A program made the position numbers and the translations under genes. The notes under the pieces are model-generated. The model had not been told where the DNA came from. It ran no database searches and was given only the letters and a program-made list of their open reading frames with translations. From contig NC_084897.1 of NCBI RefSeq assembly GCF_958979055.1, positions 24,641,628 through 24,705,627 on the forward strand: 64,000 nt of DNA, read 5' to 3'. Below, in pieces: positions 48,063 through 61,520 of the stretch. This DNA is from Alnus glutinosa. Taxonomy: Eukaryota; Streptophyta; Magnoliopsida; Fagales; Betulaceae. Numbering within the stretch: the first letter of the stretch is position 1; every line of letters starts with the position of its first letter.

Positions 48063-49559
48063 AGAGAAAAAAATCCCTTACTTGAGAAAGGAAGGAACGT
48101 TTATCGATGTGGTGACTCTTATAATTAATTATAAATTGTTATCATCTAGGAGCTAGTATGTTTAAACACCATCGAGGGTAGTGCTAAAATGGCATTGAAA
48201 TATCATTGTTTCAAGTTGTTTATATTAAATCACTGATTATTTTAAAAACTTAATTAACGGTAATAATAAAGTTTTAATTCAAGACTTTAGTTATGATACT
48301 ATGCGTTTATGCTAATATTAAAAAAAAAAAAAAAATTATTTAACTAATATTCTGTTGATGCTAAATTTCGGATATGAGACGTGTCAACTCCTGGTTGGTC
48401 TTCGGACCCCGAACCGATTGAAGTGGAAAACCTTGAAACGACTTTCTCTACGTCCTGCAAGACAGAAGGACCGGCGGGGTTTCCGGCCGAGCCCTCTCCG
48501 ACGATCAAGTTAGTATGAGCTCAACGAGGAGGAGAATGAGAGAATTTTATAAGATCAGAGAATCAGAGAGTTTTTCCTGTCCTTTATTTTTCTGTGTTGA
48601 TCACCTTTTATCTGTTTCCTTTTTCTCCCATTTCTTTATCCGTACTGCTATTTATTATCTTGAAATGCTCATCTTTTCTCAATTAATTCCCTTCGGCGGT
48701 CTCAGATGGTCATCTCATGCTACAGTTCGTGCTTTCCCATATGGCGGCGGTTGTCTTTGATTAGCAGGATCAAAGTTTTTAATGAAGTGATTCCCTCATA
48801 AAAGCCCTTATTTAATGCTCTGTTCCTCCTCTTCCTCCGTCCGGATTTATCCTGTTATAGCCGTTGAACTCTGCGCTCTTCCAGGGTCCCTAAAAATGTT
48901 TTTTTTTTTTTTTTTTTGGGAAATTTCCCTAACATATTCTAATATTAATTAAATTAAGCTTTCATGTGAGATGCTGTGTCTTAGCTTTTATGATTAGATC
49001 AATATCTAATTAGACAAAATGCAGTTACCATATTTGGATTCTCTTGACTCTATTTGTTAAGAAAAAAAATATTTAAATTGTCGTGTTTTAGCAGATATAT
49101 TCCGAATAACGTTAAAATTATCATATTGTATGAAGGAGATAGAAGAGTTAGTAAGAATCATAGGCTAATCTTGTGTAGCGTAGTGACATATAATTAGCCC
49201 CTGCAACTATAAGGAATTCACGTGGACTAGAGTTGCTTAAAGATTTTGTCTTGTTTTCTAAAGTAGAGCTAATCATTTTTAGAGTACTGCATAAGCATGG
49301 GATGTGAACAGAAGAAAAATCTTCGGCTTTGTGCTGAAGAAACTGACTTGTAAAGCCTTAAAAGCTCACGTGCACCACTCCTGTAACTCGTATATATTAT
49401 TAGACTAACGCTATAAATTATACTTTTACCTTATATATTGAGAAAACAATAGTATTGTTAATCAATTATTGTTTTAAAAAAACATATATTCAAAAGTCGA
49501 TTGACATTGTCACGTCAATAGGACAGAATAAAAACGTGATTTGTAATAGGACTATACAA
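48063..49559. other. Spacer with possible LTR-type repeat
   Basis: Around 48355-48780 the text CCGGCGGGGTTTCCGGCCGAGCCCTCTCCGACG and what follows resembles the LTR of a repeated plant retroelement, but I cannot find both ends or a target duplication. The rest shows nothing identifiable. Confidence 0.3.
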
Positions 49560-50000
49560 GCAGGTGTTCATTAGCCGTAATTAATCGTTATCCATGTAAC
49601 CGTATGCGGATACGGTTTTAAGGTAGGCAGATACAGTTAATAACCATGCATCCGCATACCCTTATGTTTAATATATATGTATACATTAAAATAAATAAAC
49701 AAACAAACAATTGACCAAACAAATATATATTAAATGTTTTTTTTTAAAAAAAAAAAAAACTAAAATATGTCCAAAATACTAAAAACAAACCCAAAACATT
49801 TTTAAAATCGTTTAAAAGATGCTCAAAAGACTAAAATATACCTAAAAGACTCATTACTTAATATACAGATAGCAGTAAGTAACCACATCTAATAACTGCA
49901 ATAACTGAATGATGCAGGTGCGATTACTTAAAAATAATAACCGCATAATGCATCTACAGACTCGGTTATAATCAATAATCACATTCACATGTACGATCCA
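49560..50000. repeat. Unclassified interspersed repeat (family C, copy 1)
   Basis: Segments GACTAAAATATACC, CTCATTACTTAATAT, ATAATGCATCTACAGA and ACCGCATAATGCA recur in related form at 51770-52380. The ends show GCGGATACGGTT-like inverted text. Exact borders and class are unknown; hAT is possible. Confidence 0.5.
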
Positions 50001-50519
50001 AATTTATAACATTACTCATATTTTCAAATTGCTATGATACTTTTGGGTCTTTTTCTCAATATACACTTTTATTCTATTATTATCACATATCGCTAATGCG
50101 GCAATTCCAATCAATTATTAAATCAACTTTTATATTTTTTTTAAAAAAAATGAATGAGTGGTTGAGAGCATCAAATATAACAGATGAAATAAATGCGTGA
50201 TTTACAGCATTTACTAGTTATCTCGTTGTGTCCCCTCTAAGGTTTTTTCTAATCCTTAATTGCCAGACCAAGTTGCACCTTTGCTGACTTACTCGTACAT
50301 CCTTTTGAAACGGCATGTGACATCACACGTGCTGCATCCAGACAAAGGGAATGTGTACAGTGTACTCCAATATATATATATACACATAAAGAAGTTTATA
50401 TGCTTACAGTACACGTCTCTATAGTTTATGTACAGATTCACAAACGTTTTATTATATGAACAAAACCCTTTTACGTACATTCATCATCCTCCTCAAATGT
50501 GGATATTATTGACCCACAT

Positions 50520-50757
50520 TATCACCGCGTGGCAATGAGACTAAAAATGTGCTTAGAATGCTGTCGGTTTGGCACATAGTTCATGTCAAAAGGACGGGAA
50601 ACTCTGATGCTCATAGTTTAGCTAAAGCGGCAGTTAAACATGTTATAGATCAAGCTTGAATAGAGGATTTTTCTTCTTATATTTTTTATTTTGTTTTGTT
50701 AGAATAAACTACTCTATTTTTATGAGATGAATAATATACATATTTTCTTAAAAACAA
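50520..50757 (+). pseudogene. LINE remnant: RNase H C-terminus plus 3' UTR
   Basis: In frame to a stop at 50657-50659 the DNA reads WHIVHVKRTGNSDAHSLAKA, the usual end of the RNase H domain in plant non-LTR retrotransposons. About 100 bases of T-rich 3' UTR and an A-rich tail follow. The element is 5'-truncated, as most LINE copies are. Confidence 0.75.
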
Positions 50758-51769
50758 AAAAGAAAATGATAAAGAAATGATAAAGAGATGGAATAAACTT
50801 TTTGAAATAGGAAGGTTACAAAAGCAGAATTCAGAGACGATCCTGAAAGCACTGTGAGACTAACACATTTCCAGGTCTTCATATTAAGATATTGAGCAAC
50901 ACCAATAATAAAATTACGTGGGAGTAAATAAATAAACGGTGATGATGGCCATGGGGTGGAGGTAGATTCTCGCAACTGTATATCGATCCTAATCATCGTT
51001 CTTATCTTTGGCTTCTTCTTCCTTTCGTAAAAGATCTTTTAGGCCCCATAGACTCGTGTAAAAAATAATCACAGCCAGCTTTTGACCTTTGACTGAAAGG
51101 CACGTGCGCTGCATCTGTTAATTCGAACGGGATCTCGATGATTTCGGTGACGCACGTGCATTTCCCCTGTCCCGACACATATTAACATCATGATGTTTTT
51201 AAATGTTCCAAACTTTTTTTTTCTTTTTTGATTTATTTTTTCTGTCTTACTTTTCTTATTCCATTATCATTGCTACGATCGATCAATAATATAATCTCGC
51301 TTTGATGGTATGAACTGCGCAGTTTTGTGCTTTGTTTGACTGAGATTAAAGCTGGCGTCCACCACATGAGCAGGTATAACGTGCGTGCTGATACACACCC
51401 CCTTCATTTTTCTAGTAATAGACGGCATCGTTTAAAGTACTTGGGATAACTCTCTAGTCCAATTTCTAATATCTTTTGTTGAATAATTTGTAAAATAGAT
51501 AAAATGGTTATTGAAAGCATCTCAGACCAGTCAAAGGGGGTGGTTGAATTACTTTATGCTCTTTGGGGGTGATTTGGTTACTCCCCATTTAACCAAAGGG
51601 GCTGGCAGCCTCGAACATCTTCTCAATTTTTAACTTTTTTAGATTGTTCTTTTTTTATTGTTATTTGTGTAACGTACCATCATATGATGGTACAGGGCGT
51701 AATATTCTATAGTTTTCATCCAAAATTTGGACGGATGTTAGATGCAAGTAAGAAATTACATGAAGGCGG
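50758..51769. other. Intergenic spacer
   Basis: A/T-rich sequence without a gene that I can support. A GGTGATTTGGTTACTCCCC stretch near 51560 recalls the cores of the local foldback elements but has no arms. Confidence 0.4.
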
Positions 51770-52380
51770 ATTTTAACCTTAACTATTAACTATTCGCATA
51801 TGCGGGTACTGATATTAGGGCATACGAATTTAGTTAATAAAACATGCCTAAACTAAGAAACTATTTTTAAAATAGTTTAAAATATGCATTTATAGAGAAC
51901 CAAAAAAGGTTTAAAAGATTAAAATATGCCAAAAGGCCCATTACTTAATATGCAAATAATAGAAAATAACCACGTGAATATTGTTAGGGTACGTTTGGGA
52001 TTGCGATTTCGTAAACAATAAGTGCGATTTTAAATCAAATCACAGAATATAAATCATTTGGGAATTGCGATTTGAAAACGTAAAAAATCTGCTTTTTCAA
52101 ATCGCAGGTAAGATGGTGCTTTTTTGAAAACACAGAATTTTAAAGGTTAATTTGCGATTTTAAAGGTTAAACTGGAATTTTGCTAAATGCTTAACTACGT
52201 TTTTAAAAATCATTTTTTTCAAATCGTACATTTTAAAATCGTTATTTTAAATCACACTTTTTAAAATCACAAACCCAAACGGATTCTTAGTAATAGCATG
52301 ATACAGATGCGAATACCTAAAAGTGATAACTACATTATGCAAATGTAGATATGACCAATAACCATATCCGCCAATGACCT
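51770..52380. repeat. Unclassified repeat (family C, copy 2), split by a Tourist MITE
   Basis: Text matching the repeat at 49560-50000 lies on both sides of the MITE at 51987-52286: GCCCATTACTTAATATGC before it, CATTATGCAAATGTAGAT after it. So this copy was present before the MITE inserted. Confidence 0.55.
51987..52286. mobile_element. Tourist-like MITE (family B, copy 2)
   Basis: Left end GGGTACGTTTGGGATTGCG and right end CACAAACCCAAACGGATTC are inverse, between TTA duplications (51984-51986 and 52287-52289). The interior matches the copy at 26350-26675 along its length. Confidence 0.82.
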
Positions 52381-53100
52381 TTTTCTTTTTTTCTTTTTTT
52401 TCTTTTTTTGCTTACTTCAAAGAGATGTCAGCCAATTTGTATCATAGGGAGCTAATTGCAAATTAGTAAAATCACATAAGATTTTTTTTATTTTTCTTTT
52501 TCTTTTTTTTTTTTCCTTTTATTTAAGGTTTGATTTATAACCTATACACTCCTCCTGTACTTTACGACTTTTATTTTTTACCCCATTAGTTTTCTTTTTT
52601 ATCAAATTTGATACATATGGTATGAGAAAAGACGGAAATGATACCTCTATCCATTTCCCGTCCAAAACTAACGTTCAGTCATGTCATCCTACAGGTGTCG
52701 GCGTGCATGTGCGACATCTGTCATCGTGGTACACCTCAGCGCTGACATGGCTATCATTTATTATTATTATTATTATTTTAATGATTTATTTTATGTATAT
52801 AAAATTTTGAGGTGGCAGAAACCACCTCCATTTGGCTTGGGGCCACCCCCATTAGGCTTGAGGTGGTTCAACCATCCCAAATGGCCAAAGTGAAAATAAT
52901 AATAATAAAATTAGGCTTTGGCCTTTGGGGGCATAGGCCATGGGGCCACCCCCAAAGACCAAAACCTTTTTTTTTTTTTTTTTTTTTTCATCATTTTGGC
53001 CAAAATGGGGGTGGCCGGGCACCCCCGCGTGGCCCAAAGCCACCCCTAGAATTCTTTAAAAAAAAAAAAAAAAAAAACCTTAAAATTAAAAACTATAATT

Positions 53101-53555
53101 TTTTTTTTCCAATATATACCCCTATGGTTTTATACATTTCATGATGTACCCCATATGGTTTTAATAAGTACCATAAATGGTACTTTAGTTTTGTAATTAT
53201 ATCACAAATAATACTTTATACACAAATAATATTTGGTATATTTGGTATGCCTGTTTTGAATCAAAAGTAACAGGTATGCATGTCGTGTATCAAATTAACA
53301 TGTTGACAAGAATTGAACCCTTCATAAAAAAAAAAAAAAAAAAAAAAAAAGAAGGAAAAAACAAAACACAATCAGTCATGTGTAACAATTGGAAACACAA
53401 AATTATATGCGTGGCCAATTGATATAACTCAAAAAATGACCAAATGTTTGTTACTTAAACACAATTTTTTTTTTTCCAATATATATCCTTGTGATTTTAT
53501 AAATTTCATGATGTGCTCCTTGTGGTTTGAATAAGTATTAGAAATGATACCTTGA
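53101..53555. repeat. Pair of direct repeats of about 90 bases
   Basis: TTTTTTTCCAATATATA, TTTCATGATGT and TGGTTTTAATAAGTA text at 53101-53190 recurs at 53463-53555 in the same orientation, about 80% alike. The 270 bases between them are unrelated. It lies in the core side of the foldback element. Confidence 0.7.
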
Positions 53556-53603
53556 AGGTAGCTCAGCCACCCCCTTGGCCAAAATGGGAGGGCAGCCACC
53601 TCA

Positions 53604-53608
<5 letters not shown>

Positions 53609-53677
<69 letters not shown>
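53609..53677. repeat. (AT)n microsatellite
   Basis: About 34 uninterrupted TA units within the right part of the foldback element. Confidence 0.95.
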
Positions 53678-53682
<5 letters not shown>

Positions 53683-53942
53683 GAAATCATTAAAATAAAA
53701 AAAAATAGTAGTCACGTCAGCGCTGAGGTGTGCCACTGGGACATGTGTCACGCATGCACGTCGACACCTGTAAGATGACATGGCTGGATGTAGTTTTTGA
53801 AGGAAAAATGGATGAAGGTACAATTTTCATCTTTTCCCATACTATAGGTACCACCTATGATAAAAAAGTAAAATTCGGAGGGCAAAAAATAAAAATCGCA
53901 AATCACAAGAGGCAGTAAGGTATTTAACCCTTATTTTTATTT

Positions 53943-55543
53943 TTGTCTTGAGTCTTTAGCAGTTCAGGTGACAACAAGCCAATCAGGCCCAGGCCCAGAG
54001 GTCCCCACAAAATAGCCGACCTTATAATTCCTAACGCATGCATATTGGAATTGGGTTTCGGTTTTTGTTTGAAGTATGGGCTCGAGATTGAAGCTCTGCA
54101 TATTGACCTTCCCGTGACCCCGTCTTATTGGGCATTGAGAAATAAAAACTGAAAAGCTGTCATTTTATTCTTGTTTAAGTAAATAAAATAAAGAAAATAG
54201 TCGATGAGATCATGAGATTCATCATTTTCTTGCTAGTCTTGAAACTAATTTTGTGAATTGTGATTAATGTTTTAGCACACTAATATAGACGTCTAAAAGT
54301 GACATATATTCATAACTTATAAATATGCTTTTTTTTAAAACGTACAATTTTAAATGTTAAATTATAATTTTGTTAAACACTTAACTGCGTTTTTATCATT
54401 CGCTTTTTCAAATAGTTATTTTTAATAATTACTTTTTGAATTCAAAAAACCCTAATGGAAGTTGAATCCAAAACTTTATGAAGAGTATAATCTTGATTGT
54501 AGTATTAAAAAAGAGAAATAATAATAATAATCTTAATGTTTAGGCAATGTAATATAAATGTTGGAAAGTTTCTAACTATAGGTCTACTCTTTTTGTTGAC
54601 ACGCCACCCCTCCTTTCATGAATTAAGATTCTTTCAAATTATTTGTTCGAATTTGAGAAAATTTAGACAGATGATTGTGAAATATGGGACCTACCTAACA
54701 AATTAAAAATTATGTTGCCCAACCACTTATTTGTGCTCGAATTTAAGAGAATTTTGACAAATAATTTGAGAGAATTTTTATTCTCCTTTTCTACCTCCAC
54801 AACAGTCAAGAAGAAGAAGAAAAAAAAAAAAAAAAAAAAAAAAAAAACTTATAGCATGGAGTACCTGGGCTTAGACCAGACAGGTCGGCCCTAAATACCC
54901 TGTTACAAACTTGCAATAATTAGAAACAAACGGCGAAGATATGTATGACGTCACAATGCCACAAGGCTATGACTAGAGATAACAAATTAATATGGGTTCT
55001 CATACGTGTATCACTCAACCTTCTTTAACGGATGCTGCCTCCATGACATCATTTTAGCAGTTGATTGATTGTGACATCAACTATATATTATCCTTTCTCT
55101 CCCCCCACGCCCCACAAAAAAAAAAAAAAAAAAAAAAAAATCTGCAAGAATTATGTCAAACTCTAAAAGCTTAATAAATTATGCCAAAGTATCACTTTCA
55201 TCCATAAAAGAAGTTATTAATATTGTATATAAACTTAAATAAAATTCACTTTTAAAAATTGAAAGAGGGCAATTAAAAGCTTGTAAGAACAGAGTTAAAA
55301 ATTATTATGCCCAAAGCTAGTAGGTCAAATTTTTTTGTTATAAGAAATTTGAGGGGAACATGGCCTATACCTTCCCCCCGTACCTATATACACATTAATA
55401 AGATTGTAACATTTTGATATTCAGTGAATTAATAATATAATGCAAAGACATTTTAATTCGGTCCATAAGTTATTTTTCTGACTTGAGTTTCTAACTGCAT
55501 TTCACGTTCAATATTTAAAAATTTTATCTATAAAATTGATCAT

Positions 55544-55574
<31 letters not shown>

Positions 55575-55798
55575 ATTAAAAAATATAAATATATATATAT
55601 ATATATTTTAAAAAAAGTCCGTGCTGATGAGTTACATAGATTATTTTTGTTTGTTGCTCAAGCTTCTTTAAGTTACAAAGCTGTGTCACATCATTAAAAT
55701 CACTTGTCACAATATCCATACAAAAAAGAGAAGTCAAAATTTGAGAAATTTTCCAGGAATTTAACCCTTTAATCTGGGCTGTACACGTGTGACGGGCA
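53943..55798. other. Intergenic spacer with a worn Tourist-like fragment
   Basis: At about 54327-54450 text such as TTAAACACTTAACTGCGTTTTT and AATAGTTATTTTTAATAATTAC recalls the right half of family B, so this is a decayed copy. Poly-A runs occur at about 54818-54846 and 55118-55140. No gene is visible. Confidence 0.4.
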
Positions 55799-55871
55799 TG
55801 GAGGTGCGGGGAATCGAACCCCGTGCCTCTCGCATGCGAAGCGAGCGCTCTACCATATGAGCTACACCCCC
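55799..55871 (-). tRNA. tRNA-Ala (anticodon CGC)
   Basis: A complete cloverleaf lies on the minus strand. The acceptor is GGGGGTG with CACCTCC (one G-T pair), the D arm GCTC..GAGC, the anticodon stem CTCGC/GCGAG with loop TTCGCAT, and the T arm ACGGGG..CCCCGC-like pairing. The anticodon CGC reads GCG. There is no intron; position 73 is A. Confidence 0.95.
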
Positions 55872-58713
55872 ATCACGTTGAGTGTCACCATTATATAAAT
55901 TTAGACAACGATTGTTTTTTTTTTTTTTTTTTTTTGAGGATTATATGTGATTCTTTATTTATTTTTAATTAAAATATAGTTTTCCAAATTTCTAAAAGGT
56001 TTTGAAGAGTTTAACTTATATTTATTTACGACATTTAGTACTAAAAATATATATATAAAAAGAATTCGCGTGTGCTTGGAGTCAACGGCCATCAAATCTG
56101 GCATGAATCTTGAGTACTCACCACGCGACTTTCCATCACATAAAGCACGTGGCTCTTGACTCTTGGGCTTTGGTGGCTTTGGTTCTAGGTTTTATTTTCT
56201 AGGCAAATACAAAGGAAAAAGAACAAAAGAGAAATACAACATCCATCACAATAAAATAAAATACAAATGGTGAGGCAACCTAACAAATACCTCCATAACA
56301 ATCAATACAGTGCCACCTAAACTTAAAGACTATTGAGAATGGGTCAAAAGTTTGGACCAACCTATTTAATACCCAAGAAATGATAAAATTATAATCTTTA
56401 CATAATTATTCCACGACTTCAAGATATGTTGGGTGGGATTCACATGTATGAGTCATACTCAATATGTCTTGATCGTGGGATAATTGTGCATGAATCACTT
56501 CCCTTAATACTTGACTTCTTAGCTTCAATGAACAATGGTTTGAATTAGCATACCAAAGGCAAATTTGCCGGTTAAGATACCAAGTGTGAAAGAAATTAGC
56601 AAGCGAGTTTGGAGGCCAAAACAGTGGAAAAGAACACTATAACCAATTGGATTGGAGCTGCTTGAACATAGCACCACCGCGGTATCCATAGAAAGAGGTA
56701 TCCCGATGAAAAAGGCGTAGAAGTTACCGCATCTAAGTCTGCAACATGATATGAGAGTCTTCGTATACAAAAAGAGGGTATCACCTATGGAGATCTATAT
56801 GCGAAATGAAGAGCAAACTGTGATCTGATACGTCAAAACAATGTGGTTGAGGTAGAGACGTGTGTAGGACACGCGCGGGTGTGAAGACCGTCGTTGGAAG
56901 CGGAAGAGGCCAGTGATGATAGGTAGGGGCCGCATGAGTGGGGAAGGGAGGGGAAACGCAATAGATTTGAGCTTTAAAATGGAAACTTTATAAAAAAGAA
57001 AATAAGAAGAAAAAAAATAATAGAAAAATGGAAAGAAAAAAGATGAGAGACGAAAAAAGAGGAGCTCCGAAGCTCCTCCCCCCAATTGGCAGAGACAATG
57101 AGAGATCAAAAGTGAAACTTGGAAGAGGAAAATAAGAGGAACAAGAGAGATAAGATACTCTGTGGAAACTCTTGAAGGAAGTTGGGGGTTCTTTCTCGAG
57201 AGATGATAGAGGTTTTGTGTCCAAAAGTCCTTTGTGGCTTTGGTCTAGGTTATAAAAAGATGATGATCTATAAGAATCAAGTTAAATTGATTGAAAAAGA
57301 GATATACAAATGGAAAATTTCTTAGGGTATTACAAATTTTACCATACTATTTACATGCAACACAATAAGGAGGAAAAAAAATTAAACAACATAGTTTGAT
57401 AGGTGAATTTAGTTGTTTAGTGAGTGATGTAACAAGCACCACTTCTCATAGCTAGCAACTTTTTACCTTCAATTGACCAGCACAACATGTATAAATTTAA
57501 ATTATATTTGAACTCTATCTATTTTCCATTATGTTAATAATTAATATTGATGCTTAATGAGAAGACTTAATCAAGCTATTTGTTGGAATAATCTTACTTT
57601 CTTTATTGATATATGTTTATTTATGTATATGAACTTTATTGGACTATAATATTATTTTGATAGGACATTGCCCTATAAGTTAAGTTATGTTTATTAATTA
57701 TAGTTATTATGGATAATTGAATATCAATTATTAGATTGATTGTCATTAATCTAGTTGTAAATGTGTATAAATAATACAATTTTTGTTTATAAGATATGAA
57801 ATTGTATTAATTAGGTCAAACAAAGTATTGGAGTCAATGTATCTCATTTATATTAAACATGTCAAAATCGGGTTGAGGGTTTAACACATTTAATTAAACG
57901 GTTTGGATTCGGGTTGACCCATATAATTGTATACTTATGGCTCGACACGATACCACACGAATTCGGCCGATGAATATGAATTGTCACCCTTACGCAAACT
58001 AGTACATTGGTTTATAAGAAATTTATAATAAAAGATGTCGTATTCCTAGTAAGACTCGGCACTAATAGCTTATTGCATTAAATAAAAGAGAACAAAGAAA
58101 AAGAAAAAGATATACTATGTTCTTAATATTTGATTCCAGCATTGTTGATGGTAACAAGAAACTTTGCCAATTAGATCAACCCACGTATTAGTATTGTTTG
58201 TTTCCTACGCAAATTCACAGCCTTTGTGTCATTCTCAGTTTCGTAATCAATATCAACGCACGGGCCAAAGGAGGAGCCAACTAGCCAAGAACCAAGAAGA
58301 TTCAAAGGCCAGGATGGCAAATAGATAGACATCTCTAAGAAAGTGCGTACCATGGACGAGTAGAGAACGCAACCTTGGCATGCTCGGCGCTCGCTAAGCC
58401 ATACATTTAAGTCCAAACGTGGCCGTCTTAACTCGTTAAAAAAGAACCAAAACTTCCTCTCTCTGACTCTCTGTCTTTGAAATCTTCAATAATACCTTTT
58501 GAAAAAGAATTCAATCCACAGCAGCATTGTCTAGGCCAGGCCTTTTTCCCGGAACTTTCACACTAAACCCCTCAAGACGCTGTAGATTTGCTTACCTACC
58601 AACTGTCATGTCCTTTTCTGGCGTTGGGTCTTGCCGGAATTTATGAACCTCGGTCGGTCTCTTTCTTGTTTCCATCAATCAAACGGGTCCGAGTAGCTTG
58701 TTTTAGCTAGCCA
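55872..58713. other. Intergenic spacer upstream of the U-box gene
   Basis: Several minus-strand open frames at 56525-57224 do not match a known protein and are rich in Phe/Ser from CT-type sequence. A fragment of the hAT MITE type seen at 14093 is near 57860-57990 (ATCGGGTTGAGGG, GGGTTGACCC). The last 300 bases are the probable promoter and leader of the U-box gene, with CT-rich text at 58456-58480. Confidence 0.4.
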
Positions 58714-61487
58714 ATGGATGCTGAAGCAGAGAAAGTGTATGTTGCTATTGGAAATGATTTACAGGATGGATTCAAGACCTTGGAGTGGGCGCTTAGGAAA
58801 TGGAATTCTCGTCCGATCTCCATCGTCATTCTCCACATAACTTACAACATGTCCATGGATTTTGTCTACACCCCATGTAAGTAAACAGAGTTTGTTTTCA
58901 GTTTTCTTTGCGTTTCCGAATTGGATTGAAATGGGCTTTTATTTGTTTCATGTCTCTGTTTCAGTTGGCAAGCTGCCGGCAAGCGTTGTGAGTGAAGAGA
59001 AACTGGAAGTTCTTAGGAGGTTTGAGCAAGAAAAGATTGATAAGTTGCTTTCCAAGTATATAGCTTTCTGTGGCAAGGTTTGAGTGATTTTCTTCTCTGA
59101 TGGCCTGTCTGAGATTTTGGACCTATTGCTTTCGATTTTCCTCTAATAATCTTCAGAATTTTCCTTTCGTTTATAGGTAAAGGCTGAGATATTGAAAGTC
59201 GAGAAATACGATGAACCTGTTCAGAAGCTCATTCTAGATTTGATTTCTGGCCTCCAAATAACCAAACTAGTCATGGGGTTTACATTCATGAAGTCCTCAT
59301 CGTGGTATGCATTTTTTTGTTTCAGTTTCGTAGTCTTATATATGTTTTGGAGATTCCTAGGTGAATTTGTTTGATTTGGATCATCTGTCTTTAAATCTTA
59401 CCTCTTTTTTCCTGTTTGGCTTTTACCTCCATAGGAAATCAAAGAACACGATTAGTCGGTCATTTTACATTCATCAGCACAAGCCCAATTTTTGTGAATT
59501 TTACATAATCTGTGGAGGAAAGCAGGTGTTACTTAGAGGACACAACGATGAAGGAACCATGGAGGATGATGAAGGAGTTATGGTTGCAAATATGAGAGAA
59601 AAGGCTTCTCTCAGAGGTTGGCTAGGGAAAATGTTTGCCGATTCCCCAGAAAGAAATTCTCGTATCTCATCCACTTTGCAGCTACCCAATTCACAAAATC
59701 AGTGGGAAAACCATGTCGAAGAAATTGAAAGTTATTTCCAGCAATTGTTGTCTTCTTCAGATTTGGATGGAGATGATCCTGCCCAGGAGAATGACGATTT
59801 CCAGACTAGCCCAGAATCAGATATGCTGGAAAACACTGATGCCAATATGGTAACTAAAATATCATAGATATTTTTCTGCAATATGTGGCTATAATTACAT
59901 TTCTTTCTGTTTCCGTTCGGGTTTGGAGTAGTTGTCTAGAAAATGATGTTTTTGTTCAACAATTACACTTCGCTTTCTTTTCTTTCTTACTCGGATGAAA
60001 TATTTTTCTCGCTTATCCTTCTTTTGACTCTAGCACCGGTATGATAGTGATGGGATATAGGGAGTGTTTGGCTGCCAGTGTACCCAAGCCATTATCAAGT
60101 GTCTTTCCTGTCCCCAGAAAGTGGGGTGCTCATGTTTCATTACATCTAACATCTACATCGTACCATGTTTTTTTAAAACTTTTAAATAACGTGGATTAGT
60201 TATATATACTGATTGCTGTTACATTTATATAATTTGGCAAACTGTCAGAGTCCCACAGAAAAAATCGAATATTTAAGAAGTAAAATCAGTGAAGCCCAGC
60301 AGGCAACCCAGGAGAAGAGAAGAGAAGCTAAGGACAACATTGAAAGGCATGCGAAAGCTAAATGGGTCATTTCTTTAAGCATTCATCGGGTAATATATCT
60401 ATATATATATATATATATATATAAGCTCTTGGTTTTCAGTTTGTTTAATGGAAAAAAAGAAAATAAAAAGAAGTCCTTCACTGTTCTGCAGGCTGAAGAA
60501 CTTGAAGCAGGGATAAAAGAGGAGGCTAAAAAACGATCAGAGTTGGAGAGAGAATTAGATTCTGAAAAGGAACAGATGAACGAAGTAATAAACGACATTG
60601 AAGAAAGCAAGAGCAGGCTAAGCTCACTTGTACAGCTCCAAACCGAGCTCTGTAGCAAGCTTCAGAGGTCCACATTGGCAAAGTCACGCTCCGAGACCCA
60701 ACTGGAAAAGGCTGTGATGACGAGGGCAGAGATGGTTAGGGAGATTGAGGAGTTGCGGAGGCAGAGAGATGTGCTCAACCGGAGGATTGAGTTTTGCAGA
60801 GAAAAAGACGCCATTGGAATGGCTACAAAGCTTGATGAATTGAGATGTGGTTTTAGGGAGTACACGGCCGAGGAGATCAGATCAGCCACCGGTGATTTTT
60901 CTGATAGCATGAGATTGAAATCTGGAGGGGACCGAACTAATGTGTATAGAGGGCGCATGAATCATGGCACAGTTGCAATCAAAATGCTCAATTCAACCAA
61001 TCAAATATCCCAAGAAGTTTTCCAAGATAAGGTAACACACAAACCTTCTTAACTCCTTTGTCTGATTAATCAGTATACCAAAAAATATTCATTTTACGGT
61101 CTAAATTGGATGATTTTACAGATCTAACGATTTATATGCTCATTTAAAATTTTAAATAACATGATACCATGTATATCGTTAGATATATCAAAACAAAATT
61201 TTGACTGTCTTATTGTGATTAACAAATAACCAGACTGTCAAGATGCTTTTAAATTATTATTATTTTTATTTTTTTGCGTCCAATTTTTGACATTGTTTTC
61301 ATTTTTATTCTATTTTTTTATTTTTTTTTTATTTTTTTTTTTAATATAGATACATTGTTTTCATTTTTAAATACGTTGAATACTTCTACTCTATTGGCTT
61401 AGATGGATTCTGGAGTTTTATTGAAAATACAAATGATAAAAATTTTATCCGGTTACATTTAATGATACACATGGTACGGCATGTAAG

Positions 61488-61520
<33 letters not shown>

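Larger units (their letters stand above)
52525..53933. mobile_element. Foldback element with GGTGGC/GCCACC core
   Basis: Arms 52525-52800 and 53665-53933 are inverse: GTCAGCGCTGAGGTGTG(C) at 53716 pairs with ACACCTCAGCGCTGAC at 52732, and GACAGGTGTCG-type text likewise. The core 52810-53050 has repeated GGGGCCACCCCC and GGGGGTGGCC. Approximate 9-bp flanks CTTTTATTT / TTTTTATTT are in simple sequence, so the exact ends are uncertain. It has no coding capacity. Confidence 0.75.

Noticed and set aside
56525-57224. Series of Phe/Ser/Leu-rich minus-strand frames
   Set aside because: Composition follows pyrimidine-rich DNA; no splice model or family match could be built.
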